Assembly (NCBI GenBank): GCA_034440615.1
Contig: JAOTOM010002652.1
Location: 48,795 to 112,794 of the forward strand
Length of the DNA: 64,000 nucleotides
DNA from: Ashinkailepas kermadecensis
Lineage: Eukaryota; Arthropoda; Thecostraca; Neolepadidae
Reading direction: 5' to 3'
Part shown: in pieces, positions 34,276 to 44,831 of the stretch
How the letters are laid out: each line of letters opens with the position of its first letter
Numbering within the stretch: position 1 is the first letter of the stretch
The notes under the pieces: generated by a model
The model's input: the letters and a program-made list of their open reading frames with translations, nothing else
The model's database searches: none
What the model was told of the DNA's origin: nothing
Made by a program: the position numbers and the translations under genes

Positions 34276-36034
34276 CCACCTGCCAATTTCTTCCCGATTT
34301 AATGCACAGAGCCAACGGAGGTTGCGTGTTTGGAAATGCAACTTGTTGCATACTAAGTTTAAAGTGAATGTAATTGAAGAACATAGACATATACCGAGGC
34401 ACCGACTTCTCTTTCTTATGGAGATTTGTATCTAATACGCACACCACCACACGTCAATATTTGTTATTTTACAAGTATCGTGTTTCATTCCGAACTTAGA
34501 TTAAGAAACAAGCATAATACTATCAACAGTCAACTGAAGCTTGCCTGGTTTGGCGCCAAGCCAACCAAAATATGTGCCCGATTTAGCTTCCACTAAAAAA
34601 AAATATGACAAAAAACAACTAGTTAGTTTAACTGCGCGGGTTGAGCATGCGACAATTGCGCGGGTTGAGCAAAAAACAATTGAGACGGTGTGTGTTTACG
34701 ATTGTGGATGGGGAGGAGGATGTCGAGTTCAGCTAAGTAAGAATGAGCCTCTCAGGTTATTGGTAGCTTGCTGCATTCCTGGAAGAAATATGTGTTCAGT
34801 CAGTAGGAGGGATCGGCCGGAGGGATGTGATAGGCTATGAATATTTCTGGCTCACCTTTCCAGCAGCAACCCACCATTGGATTGAGTGCGGACATATTCT
34901 GTGCTTGTTGATACAATTGCCAACAGGATTATTCCGCTTATGAACGAACTCTTAATGAGAAAGCTAGTTTACCTTAGATACTAATCTTCCCGGACTATTT
35001 TCGCTACATTCGTGTTAGAATTGCCTTCTTTTGACTTTCTTGACTTCGAGTTATGTTTGCCTACTGCGCAGGCTCATATTTTCTTGGATAATGGTAGCAT
35101 GTATACAGGCAGGCCTACCTAGGTCGCATGTGCTGATGATTAAACAAAAAGTTACTAAATCACAGGTTTTGCGGCATCTAGTTTTTCATAGTAATAGTAC
35201 AGAAACAACAAAATAGTACCGATCCAGTGTACTTAGTATTTGATAAATTACACCATTTGGATTTTAGATGTCAACAATGCCAGCTGACTGCAAGCCAGCT
35301 GACTGGAACTTTCACCAACATTGTGCATCGGAGCAAATGTTGCCGATTCAGTGAGGATGTCGATAATTTATTTGGGTGTGGGGGGGGGGGCGGCTGATGG
35401 AGATGTGTATTAAGGATCAATTTGTTCGCATCAGCTGAGATTTGCTTCGACATACTAATGGATGTGCCGATTCGAGGCGATTTCAAGTACTTTGATCTGG
35501 AAGGATGAGGTACTGATTCATAGGTGTAATCAGGGAGTGTTATGGGCGGTTGAAGTGCTGATTCAGGGATGTCATGAGGGATGTTAAGGAGGTGCCGATT
35601 CAGGGTGTCACCAGGAAGTGGGCAAGGGGTGCAAGTGGTGGATCCAGTGAATTTCCGGCGATCCAGGGGTGTGTTGAAAGTCTATTTCACGGTTTAATAG
35701 TGACCCGCTTACATGGCCTCACAGGAGATTCGTCTCGAGGTGGTGGTGGCAGTGTCGATTCAGGGCCGTTTCCGAGATTTTATGGCACGAATGATGATAA
35801 TGCCGGTTCACGGGCTAGGGGTCCTCTCGAGGGGTGATGGCGGTTCCTCCACGCACTACGCTAGATTAATGTGAGGTGCCAAGTTGGATCTAGTTTACGG
35901 TCGGCTAATCGGCCCTAATCTAGTTTGCTCACAATAAATAGTCCCATTTGTTGAGAGGAAAAGCACATTCGAGCCTATATATAATGCAAGCGGAACTACT
36001 CATTATGTGTTATTTACCTATGTTTACATACTCG
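34276..36034. other. Interior of the long-TIR element, left part
   Basis: No domain recognised. A region of degenerate 'GTGCCGATTCAGGG...' repeats occurs at about 35270-35780, and a G homopolymer at 35381-35390. Confidence 0.35.
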
Positions 36035-36280
36035 GCGCCACTCCTACTCTCAAGGGACAACTATTCCTCTCAGAGCGTCGCCTTTGGCTTAAAAATGCTC
36101 TAAGCGGAGGAGGGGCTGCGTGCTCTGGAGCATCCCCGTAGGTGCGTCTTCTCGCCCTCGGAGGGACGCCAGCTTTCTGTGAGGTGGACACATGCCCCCA
36201 ATGCCCTCCCCTTGTATCCGCCCCTGATGCTACACATGCCCCCAATGCCCTCCCCTTGTATCCGCCCCTGATGCTACCCA
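36035..36280. mobile_element. MITE-like family 2, copy 2
   Basis: Contains GAGCGTCGCC...CTCGGAGGGACGCC and ends in GCCCCCAATGCCCTCCCCTTG then TATCCGCCCCTGATGCTAC. The 45-bp end is directly duplicated (36190 and 36236). Confidence 0.5.
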
Positions 36281-36501
36281 GCTTTAGGATGGTGAAACAC
36301 TGACAGTGTAGATGCAGAAGAACAGTACCAGTGTGTGTCTCATTACAAAGATCCGACCTGGCACAATTCAGCGATGGTCGGACTAAAACATGGTACTTTT
36401 GTTTCGTGTTCGTTTGCTTCTGGAACTGCCTTTCGCTTTGCTTTGCTCGGTTGTCCTACGCGGAATGGGTGCGATTTTTGTTCGTAGTAGTGACAATAAC
36501 C

Positions 36502-36640
36502 CCAGCTAGTAACTGGCTAGATAACCCAGGTAACTAACTGGTTAGGTAACCCAGGTAACTAACTGGCTAGGTAACCCCAGGTAACTAACTGGTTAGGTAA
36601 CCACAGGTAACTAACTGGTTAGGTGATGTCATGTAACTAA
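36502..36640. repeat. 25-bp minisatellite
   Basis: Five to six units of GTAACTAACTGGTTAGGTA plus ACCCAG. Confidence 0.9.
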
Positions 36641-37595
36641 GTAACTAATATAATATAATACCTGCTGACGTTACGCCGGATTTTCGTGGGTATTAACAGA
36701 TGCTTGCACCTTACCTAGCCTTTCCGCACCTAGCGAAACCTTTTCGCACCTTATCGCTCCTTTTCGCACGTTACCGAGCTGGTGTCTTGCTACCCAATGC
36801 CCACTCACATGACCCACCTCAGGCTAGCCGGTCAGCTCAGTTCATCTCATGACGCAAACTTAGTGAATTCACTGCATACAGTGAATTCGTTGCACTGTTG
36901 CTATGGCAACAGTGCGCACATAAATTGAGCACTGCTTTTTGTAAACGTCTGTGCATTAATTCGAGCTTTTCAGCTACTCTGATGGAACCCTCTCTTCAGT
37001 CTTGAGGAGTCCACAATGCAATTCACATCTAGAATACTTATGCGACACAGGCTTTATGGTAAAATGTATTTGAACAGAAGGTTTTAGCCCCACTCTGCAG
37101 AGTCTCTTCCCGTGCATTGTGTGCTAGCGGAATTTTCTGGTTCCTACTCCCACACGATCCACCGTCCTGGAAACCACAAGCCCATTCCAAGAAACCACAT
37201 GATCACACATGTACATTAGGCTGCTGTATGATGCGCATGAGCGGCGTTCTGTATGTGAGATTGAATTCGTGACAGGATTTTACACTCCTTCAATTTGCAG
37301 CAGCATGCAATCCCTGTAAACCCACCGTCGCTTGCAAATGCGCAACGATGTGCACATGATGTAGAGTGTTATCTTTCCCAGTTTGAATTCGAAATTCCTG
37401 ACATGTTTGATCTCTCGATGCTCCTCAACAAAGCAAACGTCGCACGCTGGAGTTTTCCCGCAGTACTTTAGGGCGTCAAAATCACCGTAATCTTGAGATG
37501 ACATTGGTTCGCAAGGCTGGATGTCGATAAGTTACGGCTCGTGAGGTGTTTTTTCTATCGCATGGTTGTGCCATAACGGCATTACCACCTGCTGG
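36641..37595. other. Interior of the long-TIR element, right part
   Basis: Contains a small CTTTTCGCACC repeat cluster (36705-36775) and unassigned minus-strand frames, one with CDVCFVEEHREIKHVRNF (inside 37280-37504). I could not link it to a known transposase. Confidence 0.35.
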
Positions 37596-38157
37596 CTGGT
37601 TTGATTGTGTGCGAGGTAGTTGTAACAAGGTTTCATTTGCCGTGCCGCTTTCATTCATTTTTAGGGGAAAATAGTAGGTGAGGCTGAAAGAGGAGAACAT
37701 TTGCTCTAGGTATTTAGATGCTTAGGGCATATTTGAACTCATTTTCGTTGTACATATGTCTCATAAACGTCACACTGCTTCCACGCATGGGCAAACAACG
37801 CTTAGATCGCCGACCCTTGAAAATCGCCTCTGCTTTGGAGGAAAAGGCGCCCTCCTAAGGCGGAAAAGAGTCTCTTAAGCATGCTCGAATGCACCTCCTG
37901 CTCAACTAATTAATATTCAGCCTAAGGCCTCTGGCCGGGGACATATGAGGCCACTCCAGAGTGCCCCCATGAAAACTTCTGCATCCGCTCCTGGGTAGTA
38001 CTCATACCTTCGTTCGGTCCTCGCTCCCGTGACGAGGGTGATGATGAGAAAGTTCTCGCGAGACTGCTCCACCAGGTGCCGAAGTTTCCTCCGGCGGGCT
38101 ATCCAATCGCTATCATATGATTATGGTGCTTGAGACGAAAATATCGCTGTCATACAA

Positions 38158-39071
38158 GGGAGGGTCTAAAATGCCCACTTTTTTCCCGATGGACGATCTC
38201 AGCAATTACGAAGTGGGTGTCGATGAAAGTTGCAGTAATAGATGCTTTTAATTAATGTTGTTGTATTGACCTAGAACCGTAATGAATATTTTCCTTTAAA
38301 TGCCTTTACATCGCCCCCAAATGGCGTTGAATTTCCAGATTTGCCCGATGGACGATCTACGAAAATAACTTACAGAATTGCGCCAAATACACACTGATCG
38401 ATGTGTTTTCACCGCATTAGATGAGTTGAGGCAGTTAAGAGAAAAATTAACATATGAAGTGTAGAAATTTATCATATCACAATTCAACTAGAGATGGGTT
38501 ACATCGCAAGTCAATTAGAGGTGGGTGATGGATTTGTTGTGTTGACCCATCTCTACCCTGAACCCATCTCTAATTGAATTGTGATATGATGAATTTCTAC
38601 ATTTCATATGCTAACTTTTCTCTTAACTGCCTCAACTAATCTAATACGGTGAAAAGACATCGATCAGTGTGTGTTTGGCGCAATTCTGTAAGTTACTTTC
38701 GTAGATCGTGCATCGGGCAAATCTGCAATTTCAATCCCCCATTTCGTGGCTTTCTACTCATTAATATTGGATGTAAATGACTCAACTGGCCACAAATCGA
38801 TGTCGAAGTTTATTTTAGAGCCATTTTCACGAAGATCGGTATAGTAGTTACTGAGATCGTCCATCGGGCATTTTCTTTTGTTTTGATTACAGCATTTCAA
38901 CGCCATTTGGGGGAGATTTAAAGGCATTTAAAGGAAAATATTAATTACGATTGTAGGTCAAAACCACAACATTAATTAAAAAACATCTATTACTGTAACA
39001 TTCATCAACATCCACTTCGTAATTGCTGAGATCGTCCATCGGGCAAAAAAGTGGGCATTTTAGACCCTCCC
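38158..39071. mobile_element. 914-bp palindromic (foldback) element with 9-bp target duplication
   Basis: Ends are perfect inverted repeats: GGGAGGGTCTAAAATGCCC at 38158 and its complement ending at 39071. They are flanked by direct copies of GTCATACAA (38149-38157 and 39072-39080). The two halves are inverted copies of each other nearly to the centre (about 38520-38560); the right half has about 120 bp that the left lacks. A repeated internal motif GATCGTCCATCGGGC occurs several times. A 9-bp duplication fits Mutator-like or Merlin-like elements, but the superfamily is not proven. It has no coding capacity. Confidence 0.88.
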
Positions 39072-39279
39072 GTCATACAATGCCCTCGGCATGTATGCAA
39101 AGTATACTGACTGAACACTTCACGAGCAGATTGTTGCCAGTTGCTCGCTCACAATCTCACTGGCATCCTCCTCTCGTGAACATTTTCACTTACAACTCCC
39201 TTTTTAATTCCTCACGTGTTTTACAAAGCAACGAGTGACTGCGGCGGACAAGTAGTCCTTGCCGCTGTAGACAGCACAG

Positions 39280-39430
39280 GCATGCAGGTGCTGCTAGTGA
39301 AGACCTCCCTCAGCAGCGACGCCAGCGTGGACCAGCATCAGCAGCCACTCCAGCACAGCAACCACCTCATTAGACACCAGGTCCAGAACATGTACCGCGA
39401 CCGCTTGCACATGTTCGCGCTCTGGGCTGC
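39280..39430 (+). CDS. Orphan exon candidate, unknown protein
   Basis: Bounded by CAGCACAG|GC and GGGCTGC|GTAAGC, with 49 full codons and codon use of a real gene: many GC-ending codons, no repeats, and a stop only after the donor. It reads MQVLLVKTSLSSDASVDQ, then HQQPLQHSNHLIRHQV and QNMYRDRLHMFALWA. It enters in phase 1 and leaves in phase 2, so it does not fit between exons 2 and 3 of gene A. I do not recognise the protein. It could be a captured gene fragment carried with a mobile element, or an exon of an interleaved gene. Confidence 0.35.
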
Positions 39431-40330
39431 GTAAGCGTGCCGAAGGCACTGGTGGATGATTGTGCCATCTTGGGGGTGCTTTGTGCTCTCCGATATTTAG
39501 ATTGCGCATCAACATAACATGAAACCTTGAATTGGCTACCCAGAAAACAGCTTCAGGCCTCGTCATCTACTATGTGATGATGCACTTCCAACCAACCATG
39601 TCACTTTCCACTGCTGATCTCAGATACCTGAAGAGAAACAGCTTCCTTGATGGTTCACCTGCTTTCCTGTTAGAAGCGAATGGCTTATGGATGTTCTACA
39701 TCAAAACAGTATGGCTGCACAAAGCGCTTGACCTGGACAGGCGAGGCAGTATATCAGTGTATGTACGACTGTCTCTCAGAATATCGTATTTCTCAAGCCC
39801 TGCATGTGAAGTTCGATTCGATGAAATCTGGTTGCGATGTGCACGTGTGTTTTCATTACCTGAAGCCATTCAATTGTTTAGCGCTCTGTATTATGTGACA
39901 TTTACATTATTAGTATAAATGCCCGGACATGAACTTCAATACACTAGGAACCAGAATTAATAATCGTCTATATAGGTACCATATATTCAGTTATTTTGTT
40001 CTTCATTTCGCAACTGTCCAGCTGCCTCTTTCTATAAGTTCGAGCGGAGTTCCTATGAAGCATCTCATTGCCAAGCTAGCATGTGTCCCAGGGTAGCGTT
40101 TTCAGTCGCGCATTCAACGGCGAAGAAAAACATTGCTTCGAGAGCCAAAATTATATTTGCGCAACCCAACATATTCAACAACATATCCATTGGCAATCAT
40201 CCGTTAATTGGGGCTCCGGAAGTACTCAATGTCAGTATGCCGTTGCTCTAGGGCTGATAGAAATTGAGAAAGCTACAATTATATGTTGACACCCATATAT
40301 CGGACATCAAGCGCCCGTTCTGTTCTGCTC
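39431..40330. other. Intron 2 of gene A, no supported gene
   Basis: A 128-codon plus-strand frame (39532-39918) has no domain I recognise and no supporting signals. Confidence 0.3.
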
Positions 40331-40334
40331 TGGA

Positions 40335-40608
40335 TGGGTCGTGGACGTCTCTATACGTAGTCTCTGAGACACATGCGACATGTACATCTCTGCACGTAGT
40401 CTATGAGACATATACGTCGTGGAACTCTCTACACGTTGTCTCAGAGGAGACACATGCGATGTGCACGTCTCTACACGTAGTCTCTGAGACACATGCGTCG
40501 TGGACGTCTCTACACGTATACTCTGGGACACACGCCACGTGAATGTCTCTACACGTAGTCTCTGAGACACATGCGTCGTGGACGTCTCTACACGTAACCT
40601 CTGAGGTG
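40335..40608. repeat. ~39-bp minisatellite
   Basis: About seven degenerate units of GTCTCTACACGTAGTCTCT plus GAGACACATGCGTCGTGGAC. Units contain the self-complementary GTCTCTGAGAC. Confidence 0.85.
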
Positions 40609-40752
40609 CAGGTGCATATAAATTGCTGCTGACGAGATTTGGCGAGGCGAACTGGTGCCGCGCAATGAGGTGGTAGGCAACACGTTCAAGCAATGCTAGT
40701 GTAGGTGTCGAAGGCCTTGGCAAGGTCTAGGAGTGTCCCGACTGGCTTTCGA
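40609..40752. repeat. 144-bp dispersed repeat, copy 1
   Basis: Same orientation and about 80% similar by eye to 41480-41623. Shares GCGAGGCGRACTGGTGCCGCGC and GTAGGTGTCGAAGGCCTTG. On the minus strand both contain a TLLD-(x)2-KAFDTY peptide resembling an RT SKAFD box, so they may be remnants of one retroelement. Confidence 0.6.
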
Positions 40753-41097
40753 TGCGAAGAATGTCAGGAGTCCTACATTGCTGCCGTTTCGGGACAGGTC
40801 AGGTCACTCCACACATGGACAGCATGCGCCCACAGGGGGAGAGTGATTTTGCATCCTCACACCGACAGAATGCTCGCGCTGGCAATTGTAATCAGTCATG
40901 TTTGTGTCCAGCGTTCATCGCCACTCAGCCGGGCAGCCATGCTGGCCCGACCGCAGGCTCTGCCGACATGTGAACGCGCTTTGATCCGGGCGTGGATAAC
41001 GGACCCAGGCCGCGCCGACCGGCCGTGCTCCTCGAGTCGGAGCGAACGGATATGATCTGGTCTCTGAAGCGGCACCAATCCCCGACCGGCGCGGAGC

Positions 41098-41463
41098 ATG
41101 TCGCGCGTGCGCGGCGAGATGCGCGTTGTCACCGGCGACTTTCACAACGGAATGCGTGTTCTTTTGTGCGTGAAGGGACGACGTGTGGTAGCCGTCGTTC
41201 CGGTGCGGTGGTCGAGCGAGACGGTGTCGGTTCTTGTGAGGCGCGGCACCGACGTGGAGGTCAGTCGTCGTCGTGTCGTCGTGCTGCGGGTGTCCGCCCG
41301 ATCGGAACACACTGGAAACCGGTCCGTTCGGCCGGTATTCGGTTACGGCATTGCTGCCAAGGCAGCTGACGGTGCCCGACGGAAAAACATCCGCTCAGGA
41401 AGAGTGGCCGGCCCCGTTCGGTTAGGTCATGTTCGTGAACGGCTGCTGCGCATTCGGCCGTGA
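41098..41463 (+). CDS. Hypothetical basic protein, weak
   Basis: A 121-codon frame starting at ATG and ending at TGA contains VRGEMRVVTGDFHNGMRV and an Arg/Val-rich remainder. It overlaps other GC-rich open frames, has no recognised domain, and lies in an intron of gene A. It is listed only because it has an ATG and no repeat structure. Confidence 0.15.
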   Translation: MSRVRGEMRVVTGDFHNGMRVLLCVKGRRVVAVVPVRWSSETVSVLVRRGTDVEVSRRRVVVLRVSARSEHTGNRSVRPVFGYGIAAKAADGARRKNIRSGRVAGPVRLGHVRERLLRIRP

Positions 41464-41479
41464 CGAAACATCAGCATTC

Positions 41480-41623
41480 AGCAGGTGCACATCGCATCTG
41501 CCGTGGACGAGATTCGGCGAGGCGGACTGGTGCCGCGCGATGACGTGGTAGCACGTGCAAGCGATAAGCATTGTAGGTGTCGAAGGCCTTGAGAAAGTCA
41601 AGGAGTGTGCCGACGGCTTTCGA
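41480..41623. repeat. 144-bp dispersed repeat, copy 2
   Basis: Partner of 40609-40752, 871 bp downstream in the same orientation. Confidence 0.6.
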
Positions 41624-41934
41624 TAGCGCGGGGAGGAAAATGTTTCCAGGTCGATTTGCTCGCGCGACATCATGGGCAAAGTATCAGGTGACCGTATGTT
41701 CGGGGGAACACCTCTCTCTGGCACCGCCACACGGAAGTCATGCCTATTTAGATGATGCTGCATCTACAGTGCAGACAAAGAAAGCTATGAGCGAAATCTC
41801 ACCGCTATAATCCCACTCACGCCGCCCATCTGCGTCTCTCATGTGAGTATCGTGAGAGAAAGTCCCACCACCGTGCACATGGAAGTCAACTTCACAGGCG
41901 AGCCGGCGCAGGAGACCCTGACAGAGCCGACCAG

Positions 41935-42240
41935 GACAAGGCGAAGGTGTGCAGAATGCTGCCAACATCGGCACACCGCGAAGGTCCTGACAAAGCCGAC
42001 TCGGACGGGGGGGGCAGATGCTGTCAACGTCGGCACACCGCGGAGGCTGACAAAGCCGACCCGGACAGGGTGAAGGTGGCGAATGCTGTCAACGTCGGCA
42101 CACCGCGGAGGTCCTGACAAAGCCGACCCGGACAGGGCGAAGGTGTGCAGAATCTGCCAACATAAGCCCGCAAAGCCGACTCGGACGGGGTGAAGATGTA
42201 CAGCATGCTGGCAATGTCGGCACACCGCGGAGATCATCCG
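41935..42240. repeat. ~65-75-bp degenerate tandem repeat
   Basis: Four to five units containing ACAAAGCCGACYCGGACRGG, GTGCAGAATGCTG and GTCGGCACACCGCGGAGG, varying in length by internal deletions. Confidence 0.8.
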
Positions 42241-42826
42241 CACCATCATGTGCATGCAATGTTCAGCCTTAGTGGGAGCAAGGCGCGCACGACAGGCGAC
42301 ACCGTGACCTTACCTGTGACCGGGCTATGACCCATGACCCGACCTGCAGACCTGTGCAGCAGCCAGCACGTCAACTGTCCGTCAACAACAGTCCTCATCC
42401 AGTTCAGTTTGCATTGCTGAACAGCCGGAACCACTCCTCTGCACTGCAAGCTCAATGTGCAGAGGAATTGGACCAATCCTCTACACACTGAGCTCGCAGT
42501 GCTGCAAGTTCGATGCACTGACAAATGAGCTGCTATATCTCGCTTCAAAGCATAACCCGGTGCCTCATGTGTTGACATTTTCGTGCGTGTTTTTCATGTG
42601 CCTACCGTAAACAAGGCACTGCATTTTCATCTCGCAAAATGAATGCATACGCTGCAAACTGAATTAGTGTGGATAATGATTATTAATCGGCATAGCATGC
42701 GTGGCAAGCATTGATCAGGCTGAATATATCGGTCATTGAGTAATCCGAAGAGATCACGGACCCACACGTTTGGCAATTCGATGATATACGAAGAGATCAT
42801 GGATCCAAACGTTCGGTCATTGGTAC
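42241..42826. other. Intron 2 of gene A, no supported gene
   Basis: Includes a short inverted repetition around CCTCTGCACATTGAGC (42430-42500) and a 35-bp near-duplication (GAAGAGATCAYGGAYCCAMACGTT at 42747 and 42790). Confidence 0.35.
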
Positions 42827-43590
42827 GCATCATCGGTCCCTCCCCAGCCCCAACCACACCCTACAGTCCGCGTCCCTCCCCAGCCCCAACCACACCCTAC
42901 AGCCCGCGTCCCTCCCCAGCCCCAACACACCCTACAGCCCGCGTCCCCCCTGCCCCAACCGCACCCTACAGTCTGCGTCCCTCCTCAGCCCCAACCACAC
43001 CCTACAGCCCGCGTCCCTCCCCAGCCCCAACCACACCCTACAGCCCGCGTCCCTCCCCAGCCCCAACCGCACCCTACAGCCCGCGTCCCTCCCCAGCCCC
43101 AACCACACCCTACAGCCCGCGTCCCTCCCCAGCCCCAACCACACCCTACAGCCCGCGTCCCTCCCCAGCCCCAACCACACCCTACAGTCTGCGTCCCTCC
43201 TCAGCCCCAACCGCACCCTACAGCCCGCGTCCCTCCCCAGCCCCAACCACACCCTACAGCCCGCGTCCCTCCCCAGCCCCAACCACACCCTACAGCCCGC
43301 GTCCCTCCCCAGCCCCAACCACACCCTACAGCCCGCGTCCCTCCCCAGCCCCAACCACACCCTACAGCCCGCGTCCCTCCCCAGCCCCAACCACACCCTA
43401 CAGCCCGCGTCCCTCCCCAGCCCCAACCACACCCTACAGCCCGCGTCCCTCCCCAGCCCCAACCACACCCTACAGTCTGCGTCCCTCCTCAGCCCCAACC
43501 GCACCCTACAGCCCGAGTCCCTCCCCAGCCCAACGACACCCACAAAGTCCTGCATACAGCCCGCGTCCCTCCCCAGCCCCATCCACAGCC
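42827..43590 (+). repeat. 36-bp minisatellite encoding PSPAPTTPYSPR units, related to gene A exon 3
   Basis: About 21 units of CCCTCCCCAGCCCCAACCAC plus ACCCTACAGCCCGCGT. In the plus-strand frame open through 43665 it reads PSPAPTTPYSPR, which matches in length and pattern the 12-residue units of gene A exon 3 ([24 protein letters not shown]) 4 kb downstream on the same strand. One unit (42920-42950) has a 1-bp and a 2-bp deletion that together restore frame. Each unit contains CCCTCCCCAG, an acceptor-like string in phase 1, compatible with exon 2. No matching donor was found after the array. It could be a relic or a duplicate of the exon rather than a used exon. Confidence 0.7.
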
Positions 43591-43835
43591 ACGAAGTCTT
43601 GCTTCTGCCGTTTGCTTTCCTGCCACCTGCAACACGAGAAAGGCGCCTGGCGAAATACGTCATGACCCCAAAGCTGGACCGTCGGATGAGCCTGGCCGGC
43701 CGCGAAGCATACAGGTGCCCAATTTGTGCCCAACTTGTGCCCAACTTGTGCCCATCTTGCGCCCAACTTGCACCAACTTGTACCCAACTTGTGCCCAACG
43801 TGCGCCCAACTTGTGCCCAACACTGAGGTCGGTCG
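43591..43835. repeat. Short (GCCCAACTTGT)n-type repeat
   Basis: From about 43715 to 43820 there are eight to nine degenerate units of GCCCAACTTGTGC. The preceding 120 bp is unremarkable. Confidence 0.7.
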
Positions 43836-44009
43836 TCAGGCGGCTGCCACCGTCCGCCGCCTCGGACCGACCACCTAGGGAGACGCTTCGCCGACAAAGT
43901 TGGGCTTCATTGTCGCCTTGCAGCCGTCGAATGGCCATCAGCTGGCTCGTCTCCGCTGACGAATGGTGGGCTGCACACGATAAGCCGGGAACAGGCCGGG
44001 CGGACGTGA

Positions 44010-44056
44010 CGTCACGTCCGGGCGGACGTCACGTCACGTCCGGGCGGACGTGACGT
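44010..44056. repeat. Tandem palindromic TGACGTCA cluster
   Basis: ACGTCACGTCCGGGCGG units repeat about three times and include TGACGTCA, the cAMP-response-element palindrome. It reads as a short minisatellite; regulatory use is speculative. Confidence 0.5.
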
Positions 44057-44559
44057 ACGGAAAAAGTTGACTACTTAAACGCGTGCGTGGTTCACAGTGT
44101 GTATTATTTCCATGAGATGGCGCAGGAACTGTCGCAAAGTCGGCAGGGGCGAGGGCAAGAGCGATTTTGAAGTTCGTTCGGCCTCTGCAATGTCCATAGG
44201 GTCAGTGGAAAACTTGTCGAAAGCTTGGAGGGGTGGATGGAGTACTGCCCTCTCTGCTCCCGCTGTTCCTACGCACATGTTTCCAGAATTGTGCGAGATA
44301 ATGTAAATCGGATTATTATTTGCCCATACATCGTCATGCATCCTTCATGGACTAATTTGGCGGCTGGTTTGGTAGAAAGGTGTGGACAGTAGAAAGTTCC
44401 TTAAACCGGTGTGGGTCTCAAAGGTTGATTGCTCTCTACTCTTTGTGTTGACTATTGCTTGCTACATTCACAAATACACATCAATGGTTGATATTTGCAA
44501 ACATTGGTTTGATATCTTGTTTCTACATTTGGAGCAAAACATGACATCATATCAATGTC
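44057..44559. other. Intron 2 of gene A, no supported gene
   Basis: No coding or repeat signal recognised. Confidence 0.3.
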
Positions 44560-44690
44560 GTAGCCATGATTTTCTGAATGGCGGCCCGACCCTCAAAAAT
44601 GTCACGAAGCAGACAATTTTGGGGCGCGCAAAGAAGGACGAAAATGTATCGTTTTGCATGGTGAAATTCTCGTCGACGTCGGAGGGCGTC
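44560..44690 (+). mobile_element. MITE-like family 1, copy 2
   Basis: Shares AAAAATGTCACGAAGCAGA, GGGGCGCGC and TGCATGGTGAAATTCTCG with the better-preserved copy at 56147-56315. Confidence 0.55.
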
Positions 44691-44831
44691 CAGGATCGTC
44701 GAAGGAAGAAGGAGGCATCGTCGAAGGACAAGGGAGACGGAGAAAGGCATGCATGGGAAAGTAGCTGCGATAGAGTATGGATATGATCGGCGTTTGCGGT
44801 TCTTACTTCCTCAATTGAAACGCGGACGTGC

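Larger units (their letters stand above)
33722..38157. mobile_element. ~4.4-kb element with long terminal inverted repeats
   Basis: The left arm 33722-34275 is the inverted copy of the right arm 37596-38157, with high similarity along about 555 bp (for example AACTTCGGCACCTGGTGGAG on the left and its complement on the right). The interior is 3.3 kb. Arms of this length with unique interior are typical of foldback-type or long-TIR DNA transposons. No transposase was recognised inside: the minus-strand frames at 37280-37700 are short and unfamiliar. The outer left end contains a ~37-bp tandem duplication (CACCATAATCAYATG units). The host target duplication could not be defined because another element sits at the right end. 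Confidence 0.75.
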
